This document shows positions 12,600 to 24,600 of a stretch of 64,000 bases of DNA, in pieces. A program made the position numbers and the translations under genes. The stretch covers positions 4,114,501 through 4,178,500 of the forward strand of contig OU015669.1 in NCBI GenBank assembly GCA_907165275.2. The letters are read 5' to 3'. The stretch comes from Zygaena filipendulae. Lineage: Eukaryota > Arthropoda > Insecta > Lepidoptera > Zygaenidae. The notes under the pieces were generated by a model. It was not told the origin of the DNA, did not search any database, and saw only the letters and a list, made by a program, of their open reading frames with translations. Each line of letters opens with the position of its first letter. Within the stretch, counting starts at the first letter, position 1.

Positions 12600-12755
12600 A
12601 ACCGATCATCGTGAAATTTTGCATACAAGTTTTCAGGGGGTTTATTTTCCATTAGCTGTTTGAAGTTCCGGACAGTCCGGAGTTCAGGAATTCCGAAAAG
12701 CTAGTAGTAAATAAACCTCCTGAACACTTGTATGCAAAATTTCACGATGATCGGT
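12600..12755. repeat. Inverted duplication of repeat fragments
   Basis: ACCGATCATCGTGAAATTTT (12600 on) is mirrored by AAAATTTCACGATGATCGGT ending near 12755, with arms close to 48 bp around an off-centre spacer containing GGACAGTCCGG. The arms look like pieces of the CCGCGG-family repeat found elsewhere in the window. Confidence 0.7.
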
Positions 12756-13040
12756 TATGCCGTTCAGGCGTAAAAGCGTAACAAACAAGTAAACAAACAA
12801 AAACTCACTTTCGCATTTATAATATTAGTAAGGATTATTTTCTTATCGTAAACATTGGATATTTTAGTTTGTGCGACAATTTTACCAGTTTTCACAGCCT
12901 CATGTTCTTCTTTAGATCATCCTCCTCATCCTCATCTCTTCAACCTCCAATAGGTACATGGCCGGCCTCAAAAGCTTAAAAACCTTTTGACATATTTTGG
13001 CCACGCTGACGATCATTAATTATTATATTATTGATGATGA

Positions 13041-13200
13041 CTAGCTGTGCCTCGGGGTTTCACCCGTGATAATTTCGGAGTTCCCGCATGAATCCCGGGA
13101 TAAAAAGTACCCTATGTGCTTCTCTGTACCCCTGACAACGTGCACGTCAAATTTCATCCAAACCCGTTCAGCCGTTTTTGCGTGATTGAGTAAACGTATA
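13041..13200 (-). repeat. CCGCGG-family lepidopteran repeat
   Basis: Reverse-oriented copy starting CTAGCTGTGCCTCGGGG and running through CGGAGTTCCC, CCCTGACAACGTGCA and AACCCGTTCAGCCG. The same modules occur in about two dozen copies here. I recognise it as a very common dispersed lepidopteran repeat but do not assign a superfamily with certainty. Confidence 0.75.
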
Positions 13201-13282
13201 CGAGGATAAGAGCTCGAAAGCGCATTTTCATTCAAATTTATCGTCACTGCTCAGCTCCTATGTGTCTTAGCGTTCTATATTT

Positions 13283-13555
13283 ATTATTATAAATGATATT
13301 ATAATTATTATATAGCCTATAACCTGTCCAGGAGTATGGACTACAATCGTACCAAGTTTGCTTAAAATCCCTTCACTAGTATTTGACCCATGCGTGCACA
13401 TACAGACAGACAGACAGACAAAAAATTTACTGATTGCTTTTTTGGCATCAGTATCGATCACCATTCATCCTCCAATATTAATTTTGAATATATTATATTC
13501 AATGTACAGAATTGACCTCTACAGTTTTATTATAAGTATATATACCTAGATATAG
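13283..13555 (+). repeat. Dispersed repeat, copy 1 of 2
   Basis: Nearly identical to 39116-39370. Shared blocks are CAGGAGTATGGACTACAATC, CATGCGTGCACATACAGAC with a CAGA run, and GGCATCAGTATCGATCACCA. It has no coding capacity. Possibly the 3' part of a retroelement or a SINE. Confidence 0.75.
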
Positions 13556-13832
13556 ATAGACCGGAAGCCATATTTTATAACTTTTATCATACCTATTCAA
13601 AAATATAATATACCTAATTGAGGAGATAGTTTTATTTACATAATTATGAAAACAAAACTATCTCTTCAATTATTATCTTCCTTCCGAAAGCACGATGACA
13701 ACTTTAATAAGTTTCCTCTACTGTCCGCATAGTGTCTCTTTTGTCGATTTAGTGCTGCCACCTATAGTTCGTGCACGTCCCTATAGTACCTACTTTAGTA
13801 GGTTCTTGTCACATAACGATAGCGATAAATTT

Positions 13833-14176
13833 ATCCCATCAAAAACAAACTTGTAAAAAAGTCCAAGTCTCGCAACTCACTTCTTCTACAGTAAAAAGTT
13901 GTGAGATCAATGTAATCAATGTAATGTACATTGTGTTTCCACGTGATCGCCAAGCCAATCAATCTATTTAAAACATAAAAGGTTTTTAAATTTGATATGG
14001 TCACTATAAAATGTTATTAGATTAGCTTATAACATGATAACTTTAGACAGAAGGACCCTTAAGTAGGCACTGAATAAATTAACCGACTTGGTATTACATT
14101 GATCTCACAACTTTTTACTGTAGAAGAAGTGAGTTGCGAGACTTGGACTTTTTTACAAGTTTGTTTTTGATGGGAT
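13833..14176. repeat. Perfect 84-bp inverted repeat with 176-bp spacer
   Basis: The left arm (13833-13916) starts ATCCCATCAAAAACAAACTT. The right arm (14093-14176) is its exact reverse complement over all 84 bases by direct comparison. A transcript crossing it would form a long perfect hairpin. No coding potential and no match to the other families in the window. Confidence 0.9.
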
Positions 14177-14425
14177 CTCATTTCTTTTTGTAAATGGTCT
14201 TCCTCCTTTGAGCAATTTAGTCTACTTTAATAACTTGAAAGATTTTGGTACAACTTTATAATATATATAAACACATGCCCCATTCTTGCTTTTTCATTCC
14301 GTTGACCATTGTACCTTTGAACATAATTATGTCTAGGTAACTATGTATCTACACTTTATATCTAGGTAGGTAACTATAGCTACACTTATTATTATTATTT
14401 ATTAATATCTGGGCAACGGCTTAAA

Positions 14426-14858
14426 TAGCTGTTCCCCGCGGTTTAACCCACGTTAATTTCGGAGATCCCGTGGGTATTCTGAGATAAAAGTACTACCCTA
14501 TGACCTTTCCTGTACCCTTGACAACGTGTAGTATGCAATAATTAATTCACCCGCGTTGATATCAGAGTTCGCGCGGGAATTCCAGAAATGAATCCTAGCT
14601 AGATCGATTTATGGCCCCCGAAATCCCCTGTATACAAAATTTCATGAAAATCGTTGGAGCATTCAGATTAGGGTAATTTTATCTCGGAATTCCCGAAGGA
14701 TCTCCGAAATTAACGCTGGTGAAATCTCATGAAATTTTGCATGCACGTTGTCAGGGGTAAAGAAAACCTAGGGATATAGGGTACTAACTACTTTGCATCT
14801 CTGAATTCCCGCGGGATCTCCGAAATTAAAGCGGGTGAAACCGCGGGGAACAGCTAGT
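14426..14858. repeat. Cluster of CCGCGG-family repeat fragments
   Basis: A reverse copy (from TAGCTGTTCCCCGCGG at 14426), a second diverged reverse piece (about 14545-14670) and a forward copy ending CCGCGGGGAACAGCTAGT at 14858 lie side by side. The arrangement suggests repeated insertion into or next to pre-existing copies. Confidence 0.7.
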
Positions 14859-15107
14859 CTCATATATTTATATGGGATTACAAAGTTATTTGTGCAGTTG
14901 GTACATATAACTGCATATATAACTTTGTAATTCCATACATTTATATGGGATTACAAAGTTATTTATGCAGTTAGTGTATCTAGAAAACTGGACCGAAATT
15001 GCTAAATATTTTAATTTTTCCTTGATTTATACAATAAACACTAATTGTATTCTAAATTTCAAACTTCTATGTCTGCTAGAAGTGCCTTAGAATTTTGATG
15101 ATCGGTC

Positions 15108-15156
15108 AGTGAGTGAGTGAGTGAGTGAGTGAGTGAGTGAGTGAGTGAGTGAGTGA
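15108..15156 (+). repeat. (GTGA)n microsatellite
   Basis: About eleven uninterrupted GTGA units. Confidence 0.95.
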
Positions 15157-15848
15157 CCTACAAAATTAAGAAACTTTGACTAGTTATAATTCTTAAACTA
15201 CTGGTTCAAGTCGAATGAAATTTAAATTATACCGTCTTTATACAATACCTGCTTGTTTACTAAAAATTCAGGCTTCTAGTTTTATCCACAACGAAGTTAT
15301 AGGGGGTCGAAAATGGCCTAAATTGCTTCGAGAAAAGGATAGTACGGCCGTGCCGCTTTTGTTGCTCGACTTGGCGGGGGCACTGCCGTGCCCCCAGATT
15401 CCAAATATTGTTCGAAATTGAAATTGAAACCAACGCGTTACCATGGTTACCAATAACAGAGATGTTGCAAGTTTGCAGTTTTCTCCCGAGAAACAGTGAA
15501 ATTAAAATTTACTGACCTAGACTTAGCTTGACTTTGGATAGTATTATACATATTATCTGTGACTTTGGATTATTATTCATGTTTTTTTAATGTGTAAAAT
15601 GTGATTACTTACTTACCTCCTCCTAAGTAATTAATACATTTCTTCTTTTCCTTATTATGCAGTATCTGGTTCGAAGGACCATTTCATTCGGATAAGTCAG
15701 TGTCCAGTCGTCATACAATAAAGCACATTTAAATTATGTACCTACCTGAGATGTTAACTCCTTTTTTGACTAAATCCCGTTTTTGGTACCAAAATATTCG
15801 TAAAGAACTGGCTCTATTTAATGGTATAAAGAGGCACATCTAATAGGT

Positions 15849-16370
15849 ATATACACACCGGCAGAATTAGCGGAACATAAAAAGGCAGGGTATAGAAATA
15901 ATTACGTATATATATTAAAACAAATAATAATTAGACGTGAAGTAATAAATTAATATACATCTTTTAACACTTTAAAAGTTTGTAATTAAATTATTAAATT
16001 TTATTAAAATAATAATAAAAAAAAAACACTTTTTCTCTAATTTGTGGGCACACAAATAATGTTGCAAATTAAAGATTACTGTGATTTTAACACTAAATAA
16101 ATGAACGATTAATAACGTGTGTTTCCCCTTCGTGATTCAACTTTGATTTGCAACATTGTCTGTGTTCTCACAAACTAGAGATTTTTTATTTTTTTATTTT
16201 GTTTACTTTTAATAAAATTTAACTAAAAACTTCTTAAAGTCGATGTTAAAAGATGTATATTAGTTTATAACTTCATGCCTGATAATAATTTGTTTTAATA
16301 AATATATGTTATTATTTCTATACTCTGCCTTTTTATGTTCCGCTTATTCTGCCGCGGCCGGTGTGTATAT
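15849..16370. mobile_element. 520-bp palindromic miniature element
   Basis: The left end TATACACACCGGCAGAATTA continues into GCGGAACATAAAAAGGCAG. The right end is the near-perfect inverse (CTGCCTTTTTATGTTCCGC, then GCCGGTGTGTATA). Long inner arms also pair (ATACATCTTTTAACA with TGTTAAAAGATGTAT). No coding content; a non-autonomous DNA transposon of the foldback type. Confidence 0.75.
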
Positions 16371-16374
16371 GTAT

Positions 16375-16567
16375 AAAATTCTCGTGTCACACTCACAATG
16401 TTCGTTCCCATACTCCTCCGAAACGGCTTGACCGATTCTCATGAAATTTTATATGCATATTCAGTAAGCCTGAGAATCGGCTACTATCTATTTTTCATCC
16501 CCCTAAATGGAGTTCCTGCGGGAATTCCGAAACTCACGCGGGTGGAACCGCGGGGCACAGCTAGTAG
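16375..16567 (+). repeat. CCGCGG-family repeat
   Basis: Forward copy ending GGAACCGCGGGGCACAGCTA, followed by GTAG. Shares the GGAATTCCGAAACTCACGCG module with a fragment near 17115. Confidence 0.7.
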
Positions 16568-17525
16568 TATGTAAATCCTATAATATACAGAAATGAAATG
16601 AAATGAAATGAAACAGCAGAATGAAACAGAATGGTAAGTAGGTACATAATTATATATCAGTAGGTAAAGGTACCTTATACCTACCTACTTAGTTACTTGT
16701 AATACGATTTGTATTGAATGGTAATTAAATAAGAGGATACCTACGTATATGGTACCTACTTATTATGCCTACTTACCCATAGTCAAGTATCCAAGTACCT
16801 AGCGTAAACAATTGTCACATAATTTCTAATTTATTACGTTATTTATGTCAGATAAATGAATAGGTATACAGAGAAGAAAATTAAATATGAATTCAAAAAC
16901 TTTCCTCTATTATTGGTCTCTATGAGACAAGTTCAATTGGTTATATAGACTTATAGAGCTCCTAGGTCGCCAACCTATTCTACAATTACCTACCTAGGTG
17001 ATATCTATACCTAAGTATAGATAAAAATTCATCTTTATTTCCTTTGGTAATTCGCACATTCTTTTTTTGTTGTGTTTTTTATTGTAAGGATAAGGTTCTT
17101 ATGAATGAAGTTTGGAGTTCCTGCGGGAATTCCGAAACTCACGCGAGTGACTCTCCGAAACGGTTGGACCTATTTTGACGGGACTTTCACTGCTAATTAC
17201 TTATAGCTGATGTTAAAATTGCGAGGAAGAAGAACAATAATATTGAATGATTGAAAGATTTGATTGAGGGTGACTGTAAGATGTTTTGTTTTGAAACATT
17301 GACGATCGAGAGCCGACCAATAGGTAAATATACCAGCGAGGAGCTTCGACAATATTTTAGAAGAGATGCAAAGCAAGATGCAAACGAAAAATTGGAGTTA
17401 TGATCGGACGATATCGGATTGAACCACGTTAAGTGACCACGTGACATGACGGTTCATTTTTTTGTCAACTTGACTAAGGGGGCTGCGGCTGCTGTCGAAT
17501 TGGCTACTTGACAAAAAAATTTTTT

Positions 17526-17775
17526 TTAGTCTGTCGTGTAGATTAGTAAAAAATATTGGACACGTATTTTTTCTTTTTTTACGTACTCAAAAAATAACAG
17601 AGATACATTGAGTTGAAATTTCGCATGACGTCACAATTCTGTGCGGTTTGTATCATTGACGTCACGAGCCCCCCACCCTAAACTTTAATGCGCTTTATCT
17701 ATGTTCATTTTCATTAAATTGAAAAGGCAAAAAATACGTGTCTATTATTTTTTTATTTTCTAACTGACGGACTAA
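17526..17775 (+). mobile_element. Miniature element, TTAGTCYGTC family, copy C
   Basis: The clearest copy, 250 bp. The left end TTAGTCTGTCGTGTAG and right end CTGACGGACTAA are inverted repeats. It contains TTGGACACGTATTTTTT and its inverse AAAAAATACGTGTCTA, plus two GACGTCA words. Confidence 0.8.
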
Positions 17776-17844
17776 TTAGAATTTTGATATTCATACCTTG
17801 GAGAATACCCAATCGTACCATACCATATTACCATACGATTTGTT

Positions 17845-17995
17845 AGTTTGTTACGCTTTCACGCCACAACTACTCAACCGATCATGAAATTTTGCATAAA
17901 TAACCGTTGTAGATCCAAGGAATAGGGGACCAACTATTTATCCCGGAATTCCCGCAGGAACTCCCAAATTAGAACGGGTGAAACCGCGTGAAACA
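17845..17995 (+). repeat. CCGCGG-family repeat, diverged
   Basis: Forward copy with CAACCGATCATGAAATTTTG and CGGAATTCCCGCAGGAACTC. The terminal module is altered (GAAACCGCGTGAAACAG). Confidence 0.6.
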
Positions 17996-18695
17996 GAATA
18001 TAGTAAATTATAGTAGGTAACTGAATATGCTGTTAAAAATAATTCCAGTAGGTAGGTACTTAATCATACAGCATACAGATTTGCCTCTTTAGTTCCAGAT
18101 TCTGCCAGACAGAAAGTAATGGATTCTGCATGGATTTTTTCCATCCAGTCTGTCACTTAAAAAAAATCCAATGACATCAAAAAAGTAATTGAAAATAAGG
18201 TTTAGGCACGTAGCACAATGCTACAGACTACAGTACCTAGGTCTAACTTAGGTACTATAATTGCTATTATAAATTAAAAATAATTAGATATTACCTTATT
18301 TGGTCTGAGGATATTACATAATTAGAATGCCAGCCGTCACCGGATATAGTGCAATGATGTTATAATATCATTGGGATAGTGGGAACTTTTGGGCAAATGA
18401 TAGCTAAAGTGGTAAAAACTAAGTAGATAAAATGACAAAATTTCCACTTACTTACTAAAATTATTAAATAGCTAAAATGTGTACTATAATTATTCCAGTC
18501 GTCACTATGGATAGTGTGTTCAAATATTATCTGGTTCCCTTGTTGTCTGATAAATAAAACAGGTTGTGGCTACTATCTGAACTGCAGTTAGACAACGCAC
18601 ACCGGAGTGAATGCACGGAAGTTTTTCATTTACATTGACATAATTTTATCGGAAACTTTTTATTCGTTGTTTACATATTGAATAAAAACAGCAAA

Positions 18696-21600
18696 ATGGA
18701 ATTGAATTTTGTGGCGGCATTAATAAAACACGATGTGAATCACAATGTGAGAGAGTGCTTCAAATCCAGCAGGACTTTCGGTGAGTTAATCCTACCTAAT
18801 AACACTAATACGGTGTTAAAATGCTATAGTTATTCGTGACACCTAATACCAATCAAGGGAAGATCATGTTATTCATAGGTACTGCAACAAAGGGAAAACT
18901 ACTTATTAAAACTGATTAGGTACATACCTTTATGCATTATGGTCTTGTTAGGACAAATAATAATATAGATTCAACCAAAAGCATTAGGTACAATCAACTA
19001 AGTAGTTTGAGCATAGAAATCGATTAAAAGAAAAAAAAAAGATGGGAAGAAGCGATCCTGCGACAGGACGCGCAGGTAGAAAATAGAAACCTAATAGTTA
19101 TCAATTACCTAATACAAACTTCGTACACGTCAGTTCGTAGTTAGATATTATTTACTTATTTATTTTAGATTTTTTTTCCAACTATTCGAATAACAATGCT
19201 TGGTCCTTATTAAATATAAATGCGAGAAAAGTAGGACTTTTCCACGACTTTTGCTTAGTTAGGAGTCCCAAAATTTTCATTACGGTTAGTTACGGGTTTT
19301 CAGTATTGTGCTGCGAAAAAACATGGAAATAAAATTGTCTGGGGTAACGCCGCAGGCCACCTAAAATTTAAAAATTCAAAACAATTTCTAATTAATGCGC
19401 GAAGCAAAGCGCGAAGCTATCTTTATTAAAATTACTAAGTGGAATTATACGAAATTTTCACAAAATGAATTAAATTAATATAAGCAAACGTCTGAGGGAC
19501 ATAAATCAAAGAAGTCTAATGTGGTATTTTCCATATTATTAGTTAATATTTTAATGACTGCCATTTTATAATATTCAATCACGCAAAAACGGCTGAACGG
19601 ATTTGAATGAAATTTGGCATGCACGTTGTCAGGGGTACAGAGAAGGACATGGTGCTTTTTATCCCCGCGGGAACTCCGAAATTACCGCGGGTGAAACCGC
19701 GGGTCCGGGGCACAGCTAGTACAATAATAAAAAGCTGAAGGGTTTGTTTGGTTGAACCACGGGTTGAACGCGCTAATCTCAGGAACTACTGGGTTCGAAT
19801 TGAATAATATTTTTTTGTTGGACAGTCCATTTATCGAGAAAGGTATATAGGCTATTAGGTATTAACATCACGCTACGGCCTACGACTAATAGGAGCGCAG
19901 TATCAATGAAAAATATTACAAAAGACTGAAAAAAATATACCTTTTGGTAGATAGCTTCCGTTACGTATAACCCACGCTGCATAAACGGTTAAAGTTGTTT
20001 CCCTTTAAAAGTTCCCAATATTTTTAGGTTGACTCACTGTAACCTTTTTTATGGTATAGTTGATAGCTGTAATCGTTTTGAAATAATGCATTATTTGCGA
20101 AGGTGTTTTTACAAACATGGTATTAATCCTTATCCAAATAATGAATGATAATTTAAGGAAAAACACCTTAAATTAACGCGGATGAATCCGCGTGGCATAG
20201 CTGATCACTGCCTATACATACCTACTATGAAACAAAGTCTTCCGCCGCGTCTGTCCGTCTGACTGTTCGCAGAACTACTGAACGGATTTTCATACGGTTT
20301 TCACCAATAGAGTGGTTCATGAGGAAGGTTTAGGTACATAATTTGTCAAGGTTTTGTGTAAATTGGTTAAAATATAATGATAATAATAATTGGTAAAAGT
20401 GGAAAAAATGCATTTAATTATGCATACTATATGTAACGTGGTCAGTGGTACAGAGTAACTCTGAAATTAACGCGGGTGAAACCGCGGGGAACAGCTAGTA
20501 TTTTTAAAATAAATAAAAAGTAAAGTGTACCTAGGTACTTAGGTACTACTTATTCGACCGCAAAATTAATGTTTTCTTACTATTATGTACGTTCAACTGT
20601 CATTCAGAATTTCACTTTAGAATCCCTCACCTCATTATGCTCGGGAACTCCTCTCCGGATTTAAGAAAGTTAAGTTCCCATAGGAAAAATATTATTTAGT
20701 TCCCTTGTAATAAAATCTACTATTCCATCCTGATTCCCGTGTATTCGAAAAATGATTCTTGGATTTGTCGCCAAGAAGTTCTTGAGCAAAGTACTCAAGT
20801 GCTTTCGTCAAAGCTGGCAGTCCTGGCAGTAATGAGTTTTGAATTAGGAACATGAATGTGCTGCCATGTGCCGTGAAAAAAGACATCGAACGTATTGTAT
20901 TACCAAAGATAACACGATCACTACCTACATGGATTACCACAGTTACTATATAGCTCAATGTAGGTACTACGTATGAAAATATGGCACATGTAGGTACGAC
21001 AGGCTCACGAGTCACGGCTGTCTTTTGGAGAGGACTCTCTAGGAGAGGTACCTACTACTCTTTGGACCATTTGAATCGACCATTTGCTGCATTTTTACCT
21101 TCGCCTCTTCGACATTTATAATCCTTATTTCCTTAGCATAGGTATTACATACATTTTCCTTTCTGGGATAGGTATATGCATACGTCCTCCACGAACGACC
21201 TCTTCTGACACTTGCTCTAACGTGAACTTTCTTAGTCACTAATTTCATCTGGATTCTGGTGTAGGTATTAAAGTTTTCATTCATTAAATAATGCATCCTT
21301 TCCAATGACTGAACCATTTCGGTCTTTCTCTCCCTATTTTAACCACTACATAATCCTTTATCCTTTACAGTATCTCTCACTACACTATCTTTCATTATCT
21401 CAACACGCAGATATCTCCATTGCGTTAAATCCTTTCGCGCCGCCGTTACGTTACATGATATGCATATTATATAGTTCAATATATATAAATGTTATACTTA
21501 CTTACCTACTTAAAAATAATTTCTGTTCATTTGTCCCGCTAAAACTCGAGAATGGCTAGACCGATTTGGCTAATTTTGATCTTGAAATATTTGTGGATAT

Positions 21601-24600
21601 TCAGGGAAGGTTTAAGAAGTAAATTAGGCCACTTTGGAGTTCCTGCGGGAATTCTTTCACTCACGCGCGTAAATTCGTGGGCATAGCTTGTATGTTATAC
21701 ATATAACTAGTTATTTATAATCTTCCGCCGCGTCTGTCTGTCTGTTCGCGATAAACTCAAAAACTAATGAACGGATTTTCATGCGGCTTTCACCAATAGA
21801 TATAGTGATTCAAGAATTCAAGAGGAACGTTTAGGTATATAGTTTACCCTGTAATTCCCGCGGGAACTCCGATATTACCACTGATGAAACCGCGGGGGAC
21901 AGCTAGTAGTTAAATTTTTAACAGTTTGATAGTTTATCAGACTTCATCCGTCCCGACTCCCGAGTCCCGCGTCGCGCGTCGTTAGCAACACGTAGGTAGG
22001 TATTTAAATAGGTACAATCAGCATCAAAATAAACATTTGTAAAAATAATTAACTGAATCATGACACTAGGTAATATTATTATAGTAATTGCTATCTATAC
22101 CTACCTACTAAATCGTAGGTACGTTTTTACATCAATGAAAATAGTAGTAAAAGTACAAGCAGTAAAACTCTGAGGCACAGATAATGCCACCTATTATAAT
22201 ATATACCTACCTATACTGAGGTTTAACTACTGTTGATATCAATAAAAAAACAAGTAAAGAGTACCTACACTGGTTGTAATTTACAAAATATTCTATTGTT
22301 ATCTATCGTTAGATACGATTATTAAATTATCATTTATTTTATAAAATGTATAACAGGCAAGAGACCAATTATGGTGGTACTTACCTGGTTGCCTATTCAA
22401 CTGTAAACATTGCCCCTACTCTGCTTACATTATTCACTTCTCCTAACCGCCCATAATAAATAAATAAAATACCTACGCGAATTTTTTACTGTAGCAATAT
22501 CTGCTTTTAAGTCTCTAATAGATGTTGGCCCACTGCAATCAAGGCCAAGGATAGGTATTACCGCGATGCTGAGACCACCTGGCTTGCCTTGGCCATAAGG
22601 GAGTTAAAACAGTTTCTCTGGCGGCTTTAATCTTTCAAAAAGGCGAGTTTCACATAAAATCATCTACATTAGTCGTAGCTTAGATTCACATCGAATTTGG
22701 CCCACAGAAAATAGTAGAACTTTGTATCAATTTGCCCAATCGGCGTTTATCGAAGCTCGCCCGACAAACATTTATTAGCACCTTTAGGTCAAGATGATCC
22801 ACAAAAAATCTACGGGTATTTAGTAGATATTATGTTATTTAGTCAACTCATCCCGCGGGATAAGTTTGAAACGCGATCAGCTGACTAAAGAGCCCATAAT
22901 TATGTTTTAATGCAAAATCGCAATCAAATCACCACGACATTTATGATGTTATAAAATTAACATACTCAAGTACATTGACCCCAGTTTTGTGTTACCGAAT
23001 GTGTATCTGTGTGTACTCGTTATCTCTTGTTGATTTATTTTAATTGATGCCTCCTATTTGTTACTACCACGTTCGACTGCGACATATGTACAAATCAACG
23101 ATACGGAACTAGAACTAGGGTTTCGATCGGAAAAAGTATCTACCTAATCTATTGGTCGTCGCCATTTTGTAGGTATACCTGTACAGTGTACACTGAGCCT
23201 GTACATCGCCAGTTGCATTTTGTATTGCCTATTGTGTCGGAGAGAAAATGCGTTGTGGACTGTGGTGGGTGCTTGCGCATCGGAAATCTAGGGGAGACTG
23301 GGGTCAATAGAAACACGGGTCAATAGAAACAAGTACAATAACTACGAAACAAAAAAGGATAGGGGGGCGGTCCCTGAGGGGGGATGGATCTGCGTTTGTA
23401 TCAGAACCTGTGGAACTGTGCTAGCCGCGGCTCCGTGACCGTTGGACGTTATTACGCGAGTGTATTGCTTTTCCGGCACCAAAAGTAAGTATTTTTGATG
23501 TTTTTGTTTTGTGTATTAGGCAATATCCATTGGTAGTAGTTTAATACTATTTAACTGCCTGTTTGTATGGATATTCTTGTTGAATTTGTAGTGGTTTATG
23601 TAAACCTACCGTCTACCGTTATTTTTCTACGATTTTAAATATTCACCTTGACGTTGCTGGGTCAATTGAAACAAAATTTACCGGGTCAATTGAAACACGT
23701 TTTAATTGATCCTTGTATGTGGTTTTAAGCTTCTTTTTGCAGTAACACTTCTTTTTTGTTTTTAGATGCCGTGAAACCGTCCAAAAGCTACTAATCGCGG
23801 AAAGTGAAGTATAGATATCGTATAGATTGATCCGTTGTAACTGCATCACTATACAACGGATCAATCTAATACACCCTCAATGACCCTTGGTCCTGTTGTT
23901 GATCCATGTCATCCATCTAAAAGACAGTCAACAGTTTTCTAACCGGAATCAACTAGACCTTTTCCTATTGCTTCACCAAGGAAGCTGCCTGCAGGTGGTG
24001 GGAGAAAGAGGAAAAAGAAGAAATTAGGAAAAAATCGGAAAAGAGAAATCAGAAAAAACAGGCAAAGAACGAATTAGTAAGAAATTAGTAATAGTTGATC
24101 TTATTACTTATAAACATTTAAAAATTCTAAATGATTAAGCAAGAAGTACCATATGAAAATTTTGTTAAGTTAATAGCAATAAATGCTAGCTTTTTTTGTT
24201 AAGTTGATGGTAGAAACTACCTTTTACTGTGTTCTTATCAAAGACTGAGATTATTATGATTTAATTATGACTAAAAAATAAATTTTAATGATTATTACAA
24301 TAAATAAATATTTTATTTTTAGGCGTTTCAATAGACCCCATTCATTGTTTCAATTGACCCGCAATCAGGGTCAAATGAAACAATTTTCGAGGATTTTTAA
24401 AGCCCTTGTGATTTCGTATCTGATACCTATGGATAAAAATTAACATAGCAACTTTAAAGCCAAATAATCTAGCTATAGTCAGAACCCTTCACAAACCAGT
24501 ATTGATGGAAAATGTAGGCACTATGGCCGTTTTTTCGGAAAACGTTTCAATTGACCCCAGTCTCCCCTACGTGATATCCTTAGATGATATAATTTATGAT

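Larger units (their letters stand above)
11359..18695. other. Intergenic region between HLCS and the tandem-Atg8 gene
   Basis: This is the shared upstream side of two divergent genes. From left to right it holds a TTGACA cluster (11697-11782), an imperfect inverted-repeat element (about 11909-12401), an inverted duplication of repeat fragments (12600-12755), several CCGCGG-family repeats, a dispersed 270-bp repeat, a perfect 84-bp inverted repeat, a GTGA microsatellite, a 520-bp palindromic element, and a TTAGTCYGTC-family copy. No open reading frame here has support as a gene. Confidence 0.8.

Noticed and set aside
15108..15156. Possible CRISPR-like or telomeric array
   Set aside because: A plain (GTGA)n microsatellite with no spacers; it is neither TTAGG telomere sequence nor a CRISPR repeat.
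20692..21015. 107-codon minus-strand open frame
   Set aside because: No recognised motif, no splice context, and it lies in a repeat-rich intron of the tandem-Atg8 gene.
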